Positions 15,065-23,214 of a stretch of DNA of 64,000 nucleotides are shown here, in pieces; position 1 is the stretch's first letter; each line of letters starts with the position of its first letter. Made by a program: the position numbers and the translations under genes. A model generated the notes under the pieces. The model did no database searches. It was not told the DNA's origin and was given only the letters and a program-made list of their open reading frames with translations. The stretch is taken from the NCBI RefSeq assembly GCF_026967795.1, contig NZ_JAPVBH010000002.1, forward strand, positions 496,001 through 560,000, read 5' to 3'. The stretch is from Modestobacter sp. VKM Ac-2986 (GTDB lineage Bacteria; Actinomycetota; Actinomycetes; Mycobacteriales; Geodermatophilaceae).

Positions 15065-16674
15065 CCGCGGTGACCACCCGCGCTGCGGGCGTCCCGGCGC
15101 TGCGGCGGGACGGCGTGCGCTGGGCGTGGGGGCTGGGCACGCTCGTCGTCCTGGGCTGGTCGCTGGCCGGGGCCGGGCTGTTCTCCGGCGCGGTGGTCAA
15201 CACCGCCGGCACCCGCCAGTTCGGCCGGTTCGCCGCGGCCGCCCTCTCCCCCGCCACTGATGCCGCCTTCCTCGGCGTGCTCGCGTCGTCGGTGCTCATC
15301 ACCGTCGCCTACGCGGCCCTCGGCGCCGCGCTGGCGGTCGGGCTGGGCGCGGTGGGCGCGGTGGCGGTCGCCCGCACCACCTGGGGACGCCGCCGGCTGG
15401 GCTGGGCGCTGGCCCGCGGCGCGCTCGCCGTCCCGCGCGGGCTGCACGAGGCGGTGTGGGGGCTGCTGCTGGTCAACCTGCTGGGGCTGGACCCGTGGGT
15501 GGGCGTGCTGGCGATCGGCATCCCCTACGGCGCGGTCACCGCCAAGGTGTTCGCCGACCTGCTCGACGAGGTGCCCCGCGGCCCGTACGAGGCGCTGCGC
15601 GCCACCGGCGCCGGCCCCGTCCCCGCCGCGCTGTACGGGCTGCTGCCCGCGGCGTCGGGCGGGCTGCTGTCCTACTCCTTCTACCGGCTGGAGTGCGCCG
15701 TGCGCTCGGCGGTGGTGCTCGGCCTGATCGGCGCCGGCGGGCTGGGCTACCAGCTGTCGCTGTCGTTCAGCTCGCTGCGCTGGCCGGAGGTGTGGTCGTG
15801 CGTCTACGCGCTGTCGGCGCTGTGCGTGCTGGCCGTGGTGGCCGGGCGGGCGGTGCGCCGGCGGGTGGCCGACCCCCGTCCGGCCGGCGACCGGCTGCGC
15901 CGCGACCCGCTGCTGACCACCGCCGTCCTGACCACGCTGGCCGCCGTCGCGTGGTCGTGGTGGTACCTGGCGGTCTCCCCGGCGACGCTGGTCTCCGACC
16001 GCACCGGCGACCAGCTGCGCTACGTGCTCGCCGCCGCCTGGCCGCCGGACGTCGACGGCCCGCTGCTGTCGGCCGTGGCCTCGGCGGCCGTGGACACCGT
16101 GCAGATGTCGGTCATCGCGATCGCCGTGGCCACCGTCGGTGCGGTGCTGCTGGCCGGGGTCGCCGCGCACCCGGTCCGGCCCACGGTCGCGCGACGGCTG
16201 ACCGGGGCCGTCGTCCGGGCGGCGCTGCTGCTGCTGCGCGCCGTCCCACCGCCGGTGTGGGCACTGGTGCTGCTGTTCGTGCTGCTGCCCGGGGTCCTGC
16301 CGGGGGCGCTCGCACTGGGCGTCTACACCCTCGGCGTGCTCGGCCGGCTGGCCGCGGAGGCCACCGAGGAGCTCGACCCCCGACCCCGGGCGGCGCTCAC
16401 CGCGCTGGGTGCGAGCCCGGTGGCGGGGTGGCTGTACTCGGTGCTGCCGGCCGCGACCGGACCGGTGCTGGCCTACGCGCTCTACCGCTGGGAGGTGGCC
16501 GTCCGGGACACCGTGCTGGTCGGGCTGCTCGGCGCCGGCGGGCTCGGGGCGCTGCTGGCCTCCCGGTTGGCGGTGTTCGACTGGGGCGCGGTGACCACGG
16601 TGCTGGTCGCGCTGGTCGTGCTGACCGCGGCGGTCGACCTGGTCAGCGCCCGTGCCCGGGCCGCGCTGCGCTGA
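15061..16674 (+). CDS. Fused double PhnE-type ABC permease
   Basis: 537-residue permease consisting of two complete BPD-transport membrane domains in one chain. Domain 1 (about 20-270) carries the EAA-loop PYEALRATGAGPVPAALYGLLP and ends GLIGAGGLGYQL. Domain 2 (about 290-530) repeats this as RAALTALGASPVAGWLYSVLP and GLLGAGGLGALL. A single chain would supply both halves of the channel. GTG 15061 overlaps the ATPase stop (GTGA). It completes the binding protein-ATPase-permease operon and would import the oxyanion bound by the lipoprotein. Confidence 0.9.
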   Translation: MTAVTTRAAGVPALRRDGVRWAWGLGTLVVLGWSLAGAGLFSGAVVNTAGTRQFGRFAAAALSPATDAAFLGVLASSVLITVAYAALGAALAVGLGAVGAVAVARTTWGRRRLGWALARGALAVPRGLHEAVWGLLLVNLLGLDPWVGVLAIGIPYGAVTAKVFADLLDEVPRGPYEALRATGAGPVPAALYGLLPAASGGLLSYSFYRLECAVRSAVVLGLIGAGGLGYQLSLSFSSLRWPEVWSCVYALSALCVLAVVAGRAVRRRVADPRPAGDRLRRDPLLTTAVLTTLAAVAWSWWYLAVSPATLVSDRTGDQLRYVLAAAWPPDVDGPLLSAVASAAVDTVQMSVIAIAVATVGAVLLAGVAAHPVRPTVARRLTGAVVRAALLLLRAVPPPVWALVLLFVLLPGVLPGALALGVYTLGVLGRLAAEATEELDPRPRAALTALGASPVAGWLYSVLPAATGPVLAYALYRWEVAVRDTVLVGLLGAGGLGALLASRLAVFDWGAVTTVLVALVVLTAAVDLVSARARAALR

Positions 16675-16684
16675 TCCCCCGCTG

Positions 16685-16754
16685 CCGAGTGGGCAGTTGC
16701 TGCCGCCCCGACCGGCGTGCCGGTGCGTGTCGGCGACCGCAACTGCTCAGTCGG
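16685..16754. terminator. Long inverted repeat between convergent genes
   Basis: CCGAGTGGGCAGTTGC (16685-16700) is repeated in inverted form at 16739-16754 with 14 of 16 bases matching and a 38-base GC-rich spacer. The right arm covers the stop codon of the converging small gene. Probable bidirectional terminator. Confidence 0.55.
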
Positions 16755-17097
16755 TCGCCCCCAACGGCGGGACGTCCTGGCGGACCAGCCACAGGCGGTC
16801 CGCAGGGACGGTGCCTGACTGGAACAGGTACCCCTCCGGGGACTGCTCCAGGTCCACCCGGACGACGCCGTCGACCGCCCACACGTCCACCGGCCCACCG
16901 GTGTTGTTCATGCGCACGAACCAGTCGACGAGGAACTCGTCGTCGGCGAGGAACACCCCGTCCTGCTCGGGCACCGGACTGCCCGCGATGCCCGGGGCAG
17001 CGCCCATCCGGCGCACGTCGAGGCCGTGCCGGCGGATCGAGGCCCGATTGCGCACCGAGGTGACGTGGAACCACGTCTCCCCCGCCGGGGCGCTCAC
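16747..17097 (-). CDS. Small protein resembling the ADP-ribosyltransferase (DarT/KptA) fold
   Basis: 116-residue protein, GTG start at 17097 overlapping the rsmE stop (GTGA), so translated from the hrcA-dnaJ-rsmE message. The N-terminus WFHVTSVRNRASIRRHGLDV matches the pattern His-x-Thr, then Asn, then Ile and Gly-Leu that opens DarT, KptA and related ART-fold domains. GVFLADDEFLVDWFV resembles the second strand-helix unit. A clear catalytic Glu cannot be assigned, so activity is open. No antitoxin (macrodomain) gene is adjacent, which argues against a toxin and for a housekeeping role. I do not know a characterised orthologue. Confidence 0.75.
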   Translation of the reverse strand: MSAPAGETWFHVTSVRNRASIRRHGLDVRRMGAAPGIAGSPVPEQDGVFLADDEFLVDWFVRMNNTGGPVDVWAVDGVVRVDLEQSPEGYLFQSGTVPADRLWLVRQDVPPLGATD

Positions 17098-17849
17098 GCC
17101 CAGCGGGTGCGGGCGCTCAGTGCGGCCAGGGCAGCGGCGCCGGCGGTGGACGTGCGCAGCACCTCGGGGCCCAGCCGCACCGAGTGCGCGCCGGCCGCGC
17201 GGAAGGCGACCACCTCGCCGTCGGTGAGACCGCCCTCGGGACCCACGATCACCGCGACCGTGCCCTCGGCCGGGACGTCGACCTGCGCCAGCGGACGGCG
17301 GGCCTGCTCGTGCAGCACCAGGGTCAGGTCGACGTCGCCGAGCAGGCCGATGACCTGCCGGGTGCTCATCGGCGCGGTCACCTCCGGCACCCGCGGACGC
17401 CGGGCCTGCTTGCTCGCCGCCCGGGCCGCCGAGCGCCACTTGGCCAGGCCCTTGTCGATGCGGTCGTCGCGCCACTTCGTCACGCAGCGGGCCGCGGTCC
17501 ACGGCACGATCCGGTCGACGCCCAGCTCGGTGGCCAGGTCGACTGCCAGCGGCCCGTGGTCGCCCTTGGGCAGCGCCTGCACGAGCAGGAACTCGGGCTC
17601 CGGCGCGGCGATCTCGTGCCGGGCGAGCACGTGCACCTGCAGCGTCGAGCCCTCGGCGGCGAGCACGGAGCCCTCGACCAGCAGCCCGCGCCCGTCGGAG
17701 ACCCGCACCCGCTCCCCGGCGGCCAGCCGCAGGACGTCGACGGCGTGCCGGCCCTCGGCGCCGGCGACGGTCAGCACGTCGCCGGCGGGCACCTCGTCGA
17801 GCAGGAAGAGCGGGGCGCCGTCGGCCTCAGGGGCCCCGGCGGAGCTCAT
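17094..17849 (-). CDS. rsmE: 16S rRNA (uracil-1498-N3)-methyltransferase
   Basis: SPOUT-class methyltransferase that modifies U1498 of 16S rRNA. N-terminal PUA-like part: [33 protein letters not shown]-terminal trefoil-knot SAM-binding signatures: [14 protein letters not shown] and [20 protein letters not shown]. 251 aa, normal length. ATG overlaps the dnaJ stop (17846-17849). The order hrcA-dnaJ2-rsmE is conserved in actinobacteria. Confidence 0.95.
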   Translation of the reverse strand: MSSAGAPEADGAPLFLLDEVPAGDVLTVAGAEGRHAVDVLRLAAGERVRVSDGRGLLVEGSVLAAEGSTLQVHVLARHEIAAPEPEFLLVQALPKGDHGPLAVDLATELGVDRIVPWTAARCVTKWRDDRIDKGLAKWRSAARAASKQARRPRVPEVTAPMSTRQVIGLLGDVDLTLVLHEQARRPLAQVDVPAEGTVAVIVGPEGGLTDGEVVAFRAAGAHSVRLGPEVLRTSTAGAAALAALSARTRWA

Positions 17850-18988
17850 CGGCCGTTGAACGCGTCGCGCACCCGGGAGAACAGCCCGCCGTGGTTGGCC
17901 TCGGTGCCCTTGGTGAGGTCCTCGTTGCGCAGCGCGGCGAGCTCGCGCAGCAGCTCGGACTGGCGGTCGTCGAGCCGGGTCGGGGTCTGCACGTCCAGGT
18001 GCACGAGCAGGTTGCCGCGCCCGGTCCCGCGCAGCCGCGGGGCGCCGTGGGCCCGCAGGGTGAGCACGCTGCCGGACTGGGTGCCCGGCCGGATGTCGAG
18101 GTCCTCGGCGCCCTCGAGCGTCTCCAGCTTCAGCGACGTGCCCAGCGCCGCCGCGGTCATCGGCAGGGTGACCCGGCAGTGCAGGTCCTCGCCGTCGCGG
18201 GTGAACACGTCGTGCGGCCGCTCGTGCACCTCGACGTAGAGGTCACCGGCCGGGCCACCGCCGGGGCCGACCTCGCCGTAGCCGGCCAGCCGGATGCGCA
18301 TGCCGTCCTCGACACCGGCGGGGATCTTCACGGGGATGTCGCGGCGGGCACGGACCCGGCCGTCGCCACCGCACTGCCCGCACGGGCTGGGGATGACCTG
18401 GCCGGTGGCCTGGCAGGTGGGGCAGGGGCGGCTGGCGATGACCTGGCCGAGGAAGGAGCGCTGCACGCTCTGCACCTCGCCGCGGCCGTTGCAGGTGCTG
18501 CAGGTCTCGGGGTGGGTGCCGGGGGCGGTGCCGGCACCGGTGCACACGTCGCAGAGGACGGCGGTGTCGACGGTGATCTCCGTCGTCGTCCCGAAGACCG
18601 TCTCGTCGAGGTCCAGGTCGACCCGGATCAGGGCGTCCTCGCCCTCGCGGGTGCGGCTGCGCGGCCCTCGGCCACCACCCTGACCGCCGAAGAAGGCGTC
18701 CATGATGTCGCCGAGGCCACCGAAGCCCGCGGCGTTGCCGAACGGGTTGCCCCCGCCACGACCACCGTTGGTGTCGAAGGGGTCACCGCCGAGGTCGACG
18801 ATGCGCCGCTTCTCCGGGTCGGTCAGCGCCTCGTAGGCCCGGCTGACCAGCTGGAACTGCTCCTTCGCGCCCTCGTCGGGGTTCACGTCGGGGTGCAGGT
18901 CGCGGGCCATCTTCCGGTACGCGCGCTTGATGTCGGAGTCGCTGGCGCCCTGCTTCAGACCCAGGACGCCGTAGTAGTCGGTTGCCAT
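17846..18988 (-). CDS. dnaJ: Chaperone DnaJ (dnaJ2)
   Basis: Type I Hsp40 co-chaperone stimulating DnaK. J domain at residues 3-68 with HPD (DLHPDVNPD). A glycine-rich linker follows ([19 protein letters not shown]). The four zinc-finger repeats are [24 protein letters not shown] and CGQCGGDG (about residues 145-215), then the substrate-binding and dimerisation parts. 380 aa. It is the hrcA-linked copy rather than the dnaK-linked one. It should be repressed by HrcA through the CIRCE element upstream of hrcA. Confidence 0.96.
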   Translation of the reverse strand: MATDYYGVLGLKQGASDSDIKRAYRKMARDLHPDVNPDEGAKEQFQLVSRAYEALTDPEKRRIVDLGGDPFDTNGGRGGGNPFGNAAGFGGLGDIMDAFFGGQGGGRGPRSRTREGEDALIRVDLDLDETVFGTTTEITVDTAVLCDVCTGAGTAPGTHPETCSTCNGRGEVQSVQRSFLGQVIASRPCPTCQATGQVIPSPCGQCGGDGRVRARRDIPVKIPAGVEDGMRIRLAGYGEVGPGGGPAGDLYVEVHERPHDVFTRDGEDLHCRVTLPMTAAALGTSLKLETLEGAEDLDIRPGTQSGSVLTLRAHGAPRLRGTGRGNLLVHLDVQTPTRLDDRQSELLRELAALRNEDLTKGTEANHGGLFSRVRDAFNGR

Positions 18989-19003
18989 GCGTGTTCTCAG
19001 TCC

Positions 19004-20026
19004 TCAGCTCTCGGCCAGCAGGTGGCCGACGTAGCGGGCCACGGCTCGTACCGCGGCCATGTTCCCTGCGTAGTCCATCCGGGTGGGCCCCACGACGCCG
19101 AGGCCGCCGAGGGCCTCCTCGCCCGAGCCGTACCCGACGGACACGAACGACGCGCCGGTCAGCGCCTCGTGCTGGTTCTCCTCGCCGATGCTCACGATCA
19201 CCGCGCCGGGGTCCACCTCGGCCATCAACCGCAGGACCACCACCTGTTCTTCCAGCGCCTCCAGCAGCGGCCGGACGGTGCCGGGGAAGTCCAGGGTGCT
19301 GCCGTGGGCGAGGTTCGCCGTCCCGCCGATGACCAGCCGGTCCTCCGAGGGCTCGACGAGGGTCTCCAGCAGGGTGGCGCTGACCGCCGCGACGAGCGGG
19401 CGCAGGTGCGGCGGGGCGTTCTCGACCAGACCGGGGGCCTTGTCGCTGGCCTCGGCGAGCTTCGCCCCGGTGAAGGCGGCGTTGAGCAGGGTGCGCAGCT
19501 CGGCGACGGTCTCGGACTCGGTGTCGACCGGCACCTCCACCACGCGCTGCTCGACCCGGCCGGTGTCGGTGATGAGCACCATCAGCAGCCGGGACGTCGA
19601 CAGCGGCACCAGCTCCAGGTGCCGGACGGCGCTGCGCGACAGCGTCGGGTACTGGACGACGGCGACCTGGCGGGTCAGCTGGGCCAGCAGTCGCACGCTG
19701 CGGCCCAGGACGTCGTGCAGGTCGACCGCACCGTCGAGGAACTTCTCGATCGCGGTGCGCTCGGCGGCCGACAGCGGCTTGACCGTGTTGAGCCGGTCGA
19801 CGAAGAAGCGGTAGCCCTTGTCGGTGGGCACCCGGCCGGCACTGGTGTGCGGCTGGGTGATGTACCCCTCCTCCTCCAGCACCGCCATGTCGTTGCGGAT
19901 GGTGGCGGGTGAGACGCCCAGGTCGTACCGGGCGGCCAGGGCCTTGCTCCCCACCGGGTCGTTGGTGGAGACGTAGTCCTGGACGATCGCCCGGAGGACG
20001 CGCAGGCGGCGGTCGTCGTGCGCCAC
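19004..20026 (-). CDS. hrcA: Heat-inducible transcription repressor HrcA
   Basis: Repressor of chaperone genes binding CIRCE. N-terminal winged helix: [46 protein letters not shown], then [19 protein letters not shown]. The C-terminal GAF-like domain ends [25 protein letters not shown]. 340 aa from the GTG at 20026, chosen because GGGAGG lies 8 bases upstream. It is 15 bp ahead of dnaJ in the same operon and is autoregulated through the CIRCE at 20061-20087. Confidence 0.95.
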   Translation of the reverse strand: MAHDDRRLRVLRAIVQDYVSTNDPVGSKALAARYDLGVSPATIRNDMAVLEEEGYITQPHTSAGRVPTDKGYRFFVDRLNTVKPLSAAERTAIEKFLDGAVDLHDVLGRSVRLLAQLTRQVAVVQYPTLSRSAVRHLELVPLSTSRLLMVLITDTGRVEQRVVEVPVDTESETVAELRTLLNAAFTGAKLAEASDKAPGLVENAPPHLRPLVAAVSATLLETLVEPSEDRLVIGGTANLAHGSTLDFPGTVRPLLEALEEQVVVLRLMAEVDPGAVIVSIGEENQHEALTGASFVSVGYGSGEEALGGLGVVGPTRMDYAGNMAAVRAVARYVGHLLAES

Positions 20027-20060
20027 GGCTGACACCTCCCGTACCGGTCGACGGGCCGCT

Positions 20061-20087
20061 CTGGCACTCCAGCGGTCCGAGTGCCAG
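20061..20087 (-). promoter_or_regulatory. CIRCE operator of the hrcA-dnaJ operon
   Basis: CTGGCACTC (20061-20069), nine bases, GAGTGCCAG (20079-20087): a perfect 9-bp inverted repeat with the diagnostic N9 spacer and the GCACTC/GAGTGC core. It ends 35 bases before the hrcA start, the expected HrcA site. Confidence 0.93.
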
Positions 20088-20189
20088 CATACGGCGGCCC
20101 TGCTCCCCCGTCCCCCGCCCCGCGAGGACCCGTCGCCGCGGCGGGCGCGCATGGGATCGGTCCCGCGGGAGGGGCCCGGCAGTGGTCGG

Positions 20190-20213
20190 GCGAATCACAC
20201 TAGTGTGATTCGC
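20190..20213. promoter_or_regulatory. Perfect 24-bp palindrome, candidate operator
   Basis: GCGAATCACACT (20190-20201) followed immediately by its exact complement, centred on CTAG. The core TCACACTAGTGTGA is AT-rich against a background above 70% GC. It lies between hrcA and the 20263 gene, 49 bases upstream of the latter's start, well placed for a repressor controlling that gene. It does not match CIRCE, LexA, Rex or CRP/GlxR (whose half-sites face the other way). Confidence 0.65.
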
Positions 20214-20262
20214 AGTCGACGGGCTCCCAGCCGCTGGGGTCCGGGGAGCGGGAGGCTCGGCC

Positions 20263-20598
20263 CTGATCTTCAAGGCAGTTCGGGACGGACGCCCCTATCC
20301 CGACCACGGCTTCTCCACCCGCGACTGGGCGATGATCCCGCCCCGGCAGATCCGGCTGGACACCCTGGTCACCACAAAGCGCGAGCTGGCCCTCGACGCG
20401 CTGCTGGCCGACGACTCGACCTTCTACGGCGACCTGTTCCCGCACGCGGTGCAGTGGCACGGCGAGACCTACCTCGAGGACGGCGTCCACCGCGCGCTGC
20501 GCGCCGCCCTGCAGCAGCGCAACGTCATCCACGTCCGGGTCCTCGACCTCGACGCGCTCATGCCCGCCGACCCGGACACCACCGCCGACGCTCGCTGA
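20263..20598 (+). CDS. Conserved small actinobacterial protein with a ParB-like segment
   Basis: 111-residue protein of a family I recognise as conserved in actinobacteria but cannot name. It begins IFKAVRDGRPYPDHGFSTRDW. PPRQIRLDTLVTTKRELALDALL and YLEDGVHRALRAALQQRN resemble the strand and DG-HR motif of ParB/sulfiredoxin-fold domains, which is only a resemblance. The conserved N-terminus lies upstream of the first ATG (20332). The only usable start is CTG at 20263, with GGGAGG 7 bases upstream. It is a single gene bounded by the 24-bp palindrome and a repeat-type terminator, converging with the response regulator at 20676. Confidence 0.8.
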   Translation: MIFKAVRDGRPYPDHGFSTRDWAMIPPRQIRLDTLVTTKRELALDALLADDSTFYGDLFPHAVQWHGETYLEDGVHRALRAALQQRNVIHVRVLDLDALMPADPDTTADAR

Positions 20599-20618
20599 CG
20601 CCCCTCCCGGCCCGCCGG

Positions 20619-20675
20619 CCCTCTCGTAGGGGCCCGCCGCGAGCGCAGCGAGTGGTGGGGGGCGAGAGGGTCCTT
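20619..20675. repeat. Intergenic palindromic repeat, copy 2 (terminator position)
   Basis: Outer stem CCCTCTCG (20619-20626) with CGAGAGGG (20663-20670), then TCCTTT. The interior is the same as the copy at 4600 (AGGGGCCCGCCGCGAG, GGTGGGG). It lies between two converging genes and most likely works as a bidirectional terminator. The stem differs from copy 1 but stays base-paired. Confidence 0.7.
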
Positions 20676-21284
20676 TCAGAGCCAGCCCTTGTCCGCGGCG
20701 ACCCGGGCGGCCTCCACCCGGGTGCGGGCGCCGGTCTTGCCGATCGCGGCGGACAGGTAGTTGCGCACCGTCCCCTCGCTCAGGAACAGCCGCGCGGCGA
20801 TGTCGGCGACCGTCGCGCCGTCGGCGGCGGCCCGCAGGACGTCGGCCTCCCGGCCCGACAGCGGCGTCGCGCCCAGCGCAAGTGCTGCGGCGGCCAGGTC
20901 GCGGTCGATCACCCGCTCCCCCGCCACCACTGCCCGGATCGCCCGCGCCAGCTCGGCCACGGGTGCGTCCTTGACCAGGAAGCCGGCCGCGCCGACCTCC
21001 ATCGCCCGGCGCAGGAAGCCCGGCCGGCCGAAGGTGGTGAGGACGACGGCGCGCACGTCCGGCAGCTGCGCGGCCAGCTCGCGGGCGGCCTCGATCCCGT
21101 CCTGCCCGGGCATCTCGATGTCCAGCAGCGCGACGTCGGGCCGGTGCTCGTGCGCCGCGGCCAGCACCAGGTCGCCGCGGCCGACCTCGGCCACCACCTC
21201 GATGTCGGGCTCGAGGTCCAGGAGCGCCCGCAGCGCCCCGCGCACCATGCCCTGGTCCTCGGCCAAGAGCACCCGGATGGTCAC
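20676..21284 (-). CDS. LuxR-family response regulator (DesR-like)
   Basis: 202-residue regulator. Receiver: LLAEDQGMVRGALRALL, phospho-Asp in DVALLDIEMPGQDG, VVLTTFG, FLVKDAPV. HTH: LSGREADVLRAAADGATVADIAARLFLSEGTVRNYLSAAIGKTGARTR. It is the last gene of an ABC ATPase-permease-kinase-regulator operon, so it probably controls that exporter in response to membrane stress or a drug. GTG start at 21284. A 41-bp tandem duplication separates it from the kinase gene. Confidence 0.93.
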   Translation of the reverse strand: MTIRVLLAEDQGMVRGALRALLDLEPDIEVVAEVGRGDLVLAAAHEHRPDVALLDIEMPGQDGIEAARELAAQLPDVRAVVLTTFGRPGFLRRAMEVGAAGFLVKDAPVAELARAIRAVVAGERVIDRDLAAAALALGATPLSGREADVLRAAADGATVADIAARLFLSEGTVRNYLSAAIGKTGARTRVEAARVAADKGWL

Positions 21285-21351
21285 GCGCCCACGGTCGCAG
21301 ACGTCAGCGACACCCGGGTGGTCACGCGTCCACCGTGGCAGACGTCAGCGG
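21270..21351. repeat. 41-bp tandem duplication at the kinase/regulator junction
   Basis: 21270-21310 and 21311-21351 are direct repeats of 41 bp with 36 identical positions. Each contains the GTGA that is a combined stop/start: the 21311 copy carries the kinase stop, the 21270 copy carries the regulator GTG. Before the duplication the two genes would have overlapped by four bases. 41 is not a multiple of three, so the spare copy lies outside both reading frames. Confidence 0.85.
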
Positions 21352-22452
21352 CACGGACGCGCGGAGCCGGTAGCCACCGCCGTCGTCCGGGCCGGCGGCC
21401 AGCTCACCGCCCAGCGCGCCCACCCGCTCGCGCAGCCCGGCTAGCCCCGAGCCGGGCGACGTCCCCCGCACGGTTCCGCCGGGCACTCCCCCGCCGCCGT
21501 CGTCGGTCACCGTGAGCACCGCGCGGTCGCCGTCCTCGGTCAGCGCGATGGTGACCTGCCCGGCGCCGCTGTGCCGCAGCACGTTGGTGGTGGCCTCGCG
21601 CACCACCCAGCCCAACGCGGCGTCGGCGCCGACCGGCAGCACCGGGACCCGGTCGGGCAGGGCCACGGCGATGCCCGCGCCGGTCAGCGCCGCGCGCGCC
21701 TCGGCCAGCGCCTGCCCGCAGGTCACCTGCCGGTAGCCGCTGACCGCCTCGCGCACCTCGGCCAGCGCCTGCCGGGCGGCGTCCTCGACGTCGGCCATCT
21801 CTGCACCCGCTCGGACAGCGTCGACCGGGGCCAGCCGGCGGGCCAGCTCGCTCTTGAGCGCGATCAGCGACAGCGAGTGCCCGAGCAGGTCGTGCAGGTC
21901 GCGGGCGAAACGCAGCCGCTCCTCGGCGACGGCGTGCCGGGCCAGCTCCTCGCGGGCCTCCTGCAGCTCCCGGTTGACGGTGATCAGGTAGCCGGTGCCC
22001 TGGATGGCGAAGGCGGTGAGCAGGCAGATCGCCGGCAGGAACAGCAGCCCGGGCGCACCGCCGACCAGGATGACCGCCAGGCACAGCGCGGCCGCGGCCA
22101 CCACCGCCGGCCACACCCAGCGCCACGGCAGGACGGCGGCGGCCGCCGCGGACACGTAGATCATCAGCCCCGACCAGCTCGGGCCGAAGCCAATCGCCAG
22201 TGCCGCGGCCAGCGCGGTCATGACCAGGAAGTCCGGACGGAGGCCGCGCGGGCGGCCGAGCTGGGCGATGACGGCCAGGTAGACCAGGGTGAAGGCGACC
22301 AGCCCGATGCCGGCGACCCAGCGGGCCGCTACCGGGCGCTCGGTGGTCACCAGGTCGACGACCGGGAAGAACTGGAACAGCAGCCACGGCACCGCCCACA
22401 GCGCCTGCTGCCACCGGCTCGACCTGTCCACCGACGAGATGCTGCCACCCAC
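21322..22452 (-). CDS. DesK-type membrane sensor histidine kinase
   Basis: 376-residue sensor kinase. About five N-terminal membrane segments (residues 12-160: ALWAVPWLLFQFFPVVDLV, WVAGIGLVAFTLVYLAVI, FLVMTALAAALAIGFG, WVWPAVVAAAALCLAVILV, LLFLPAICLLTAFAIQ) and a short coiled linker. The HisKA_3 H-box is EERLRFARDLHDLLGHSLSLIALKSELA. HATPase boxes: REATTNVLRHSG, VTDDGGGGVPGG, GSGLAGLRERVGALGG. Cognate to the regulator downstream. It lies 16 bp after the exporter permease gene, so it probably senses membrane state and controls the exporter. Confidence 0.93.
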   Translation of the reverse strand: MGGSISSVDRSSRWQQALWAVPWLLFQFFPVVDLVTTERPVAARWVAGIGLVAFTLVYLAVIAQLGRPRGLRPDFLVMTALAAALAIGFGPSWSGLMIYVSAAAAAVLPWRWVWPAVVAAAALCLAVILVGGAPGLLFLPAICLLTAFAIQGTGYLITVNRELQEAREELARHAVAEERLRFARDLHDLLGHSLSLIALKSELARRLAPVDAVRAGAEMADVEDAARQALAEVREAVSGYRQVTCGQALAEARAALTGAGIAVALPDRVPVLPVGADAALGWVVREATTNVLRHSGAGQVTIALTEDGDRAVLTVTDDGGGGVPGGTVRGTSPGSGLAGLRERVGALGGELAAGPDDGGGYRLRASVPLTSATVDA

Positions 22453-22467
22453 CGTCGTCCCCCCGGC

Positions 22468-23214
22468 TCAGCCGGCGACCGCGTGCAGCGGACGACGCCG
22501 CGCGACGGCCACGGCGGCCGCGGAGAACACCGCGCCGAAGGCGAACAGCACCAGCACCGCCTGCGCCGAGGGGGCGCTGCCGGAGACGACGTCCCGGCCC
22601 AGCTGGGCGTACCAGTAGGAGGGCATGGCGCGGGCCAGCGTGACCAGCCCGTCGGGCAGGATCTCGACCGGCCACCACAGCCCGCCCAGCGCCGCCAGCG
22701 CCGTCCCGGCGATGCCCATGGCCGCCCCGGCCGCCTGGGAGTCCAGGGCGATGCCCAGGCCGATGCCGAGCGCCACGAACACGACCGCGCCGGCCCACAT
22801 GACGCCGACCAGCGCCAGCCAGCTGCCCAGGCCGAGCTCCACGCCGTTGACGAACCGGCCGACCAGCGCCACGACGACCAGGCTCGGCAGCACCAGCAGG
22901 GCGCCCACGGCCACGTCGACGGCGAGCGCGGTGCCCGGCGGGACGGGGACGACGCGCAGCTGCCGCAGCCAGCCCGTGGAGCGGTCGAAGGCCAGCCGGA
23001 TGGTCGCGCCCAGGGCCGCGCCGATGGCGCCGTAGCCCATCATCGAGACCAGGTAGAGCTCGCCGTAGTCGGCCTGACCGCCGTTCGCCGCGGCCTGGGC
23101 GCCGAAGACCTGGGTGAACAGGACGGTGAACAGCGCCGGCAGGACGATGGTGAAGAAGACGTACTGCCGGTTGCGGCCCACCCGGCGGAGCTGGAACAGC
23201 AGCAGGTCGGTCAT
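22468..23214 (-). CDS. ABC-2 type exporter permease
   Basis: 248-residue ABC-2 membrane protein with about six hydrophobic segments, beginning MTDLLLFQLRRVGRNRQYVFFTIVLPALFTVLF. FDRSTGWLRQLRVVPVPPGTALAVDV is the typical cytoplasmic loop after the second helix, and LGGLWWPVEILPDGLVTLARAMPSYWYAQLGRD is the hallmark near the end. ATG overlaps the ATPase stop (ATGA, 23211-23214). It forms the exporter with the preceding ATPase. Substrate unknown. Confidence 0.92.
   Translation of the reverse strand: MTDLLLFQLRRVGRNRQYVFFTIVLPALFTVLFTQVFGAQAAANGGQADYGELYLVSMMGYGAIGAALGATIRLAFDRSTGWLRQLRVVPVPPGTALAVDVAVGALLVLPSLVVVALVGRFVNGVELGLGSWLALVGVMWAGAVVFVALGIGLGIALDSQAAGAAMGIAGTALAALGGLWWPVEILPDGLVTLARAMPSYWYAQLGRDVVSGSAPSAQAVLVLFAFGAVFSAAAVAVARRRPLHAVAG

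Noticed and set aside
20190-20213. Palindrome read as a CRP/GlxR site
   Set aside because: The half-sites are TCACA...TGTGA, the reverse order of TGTGA...TCACA, and spacing is too short.
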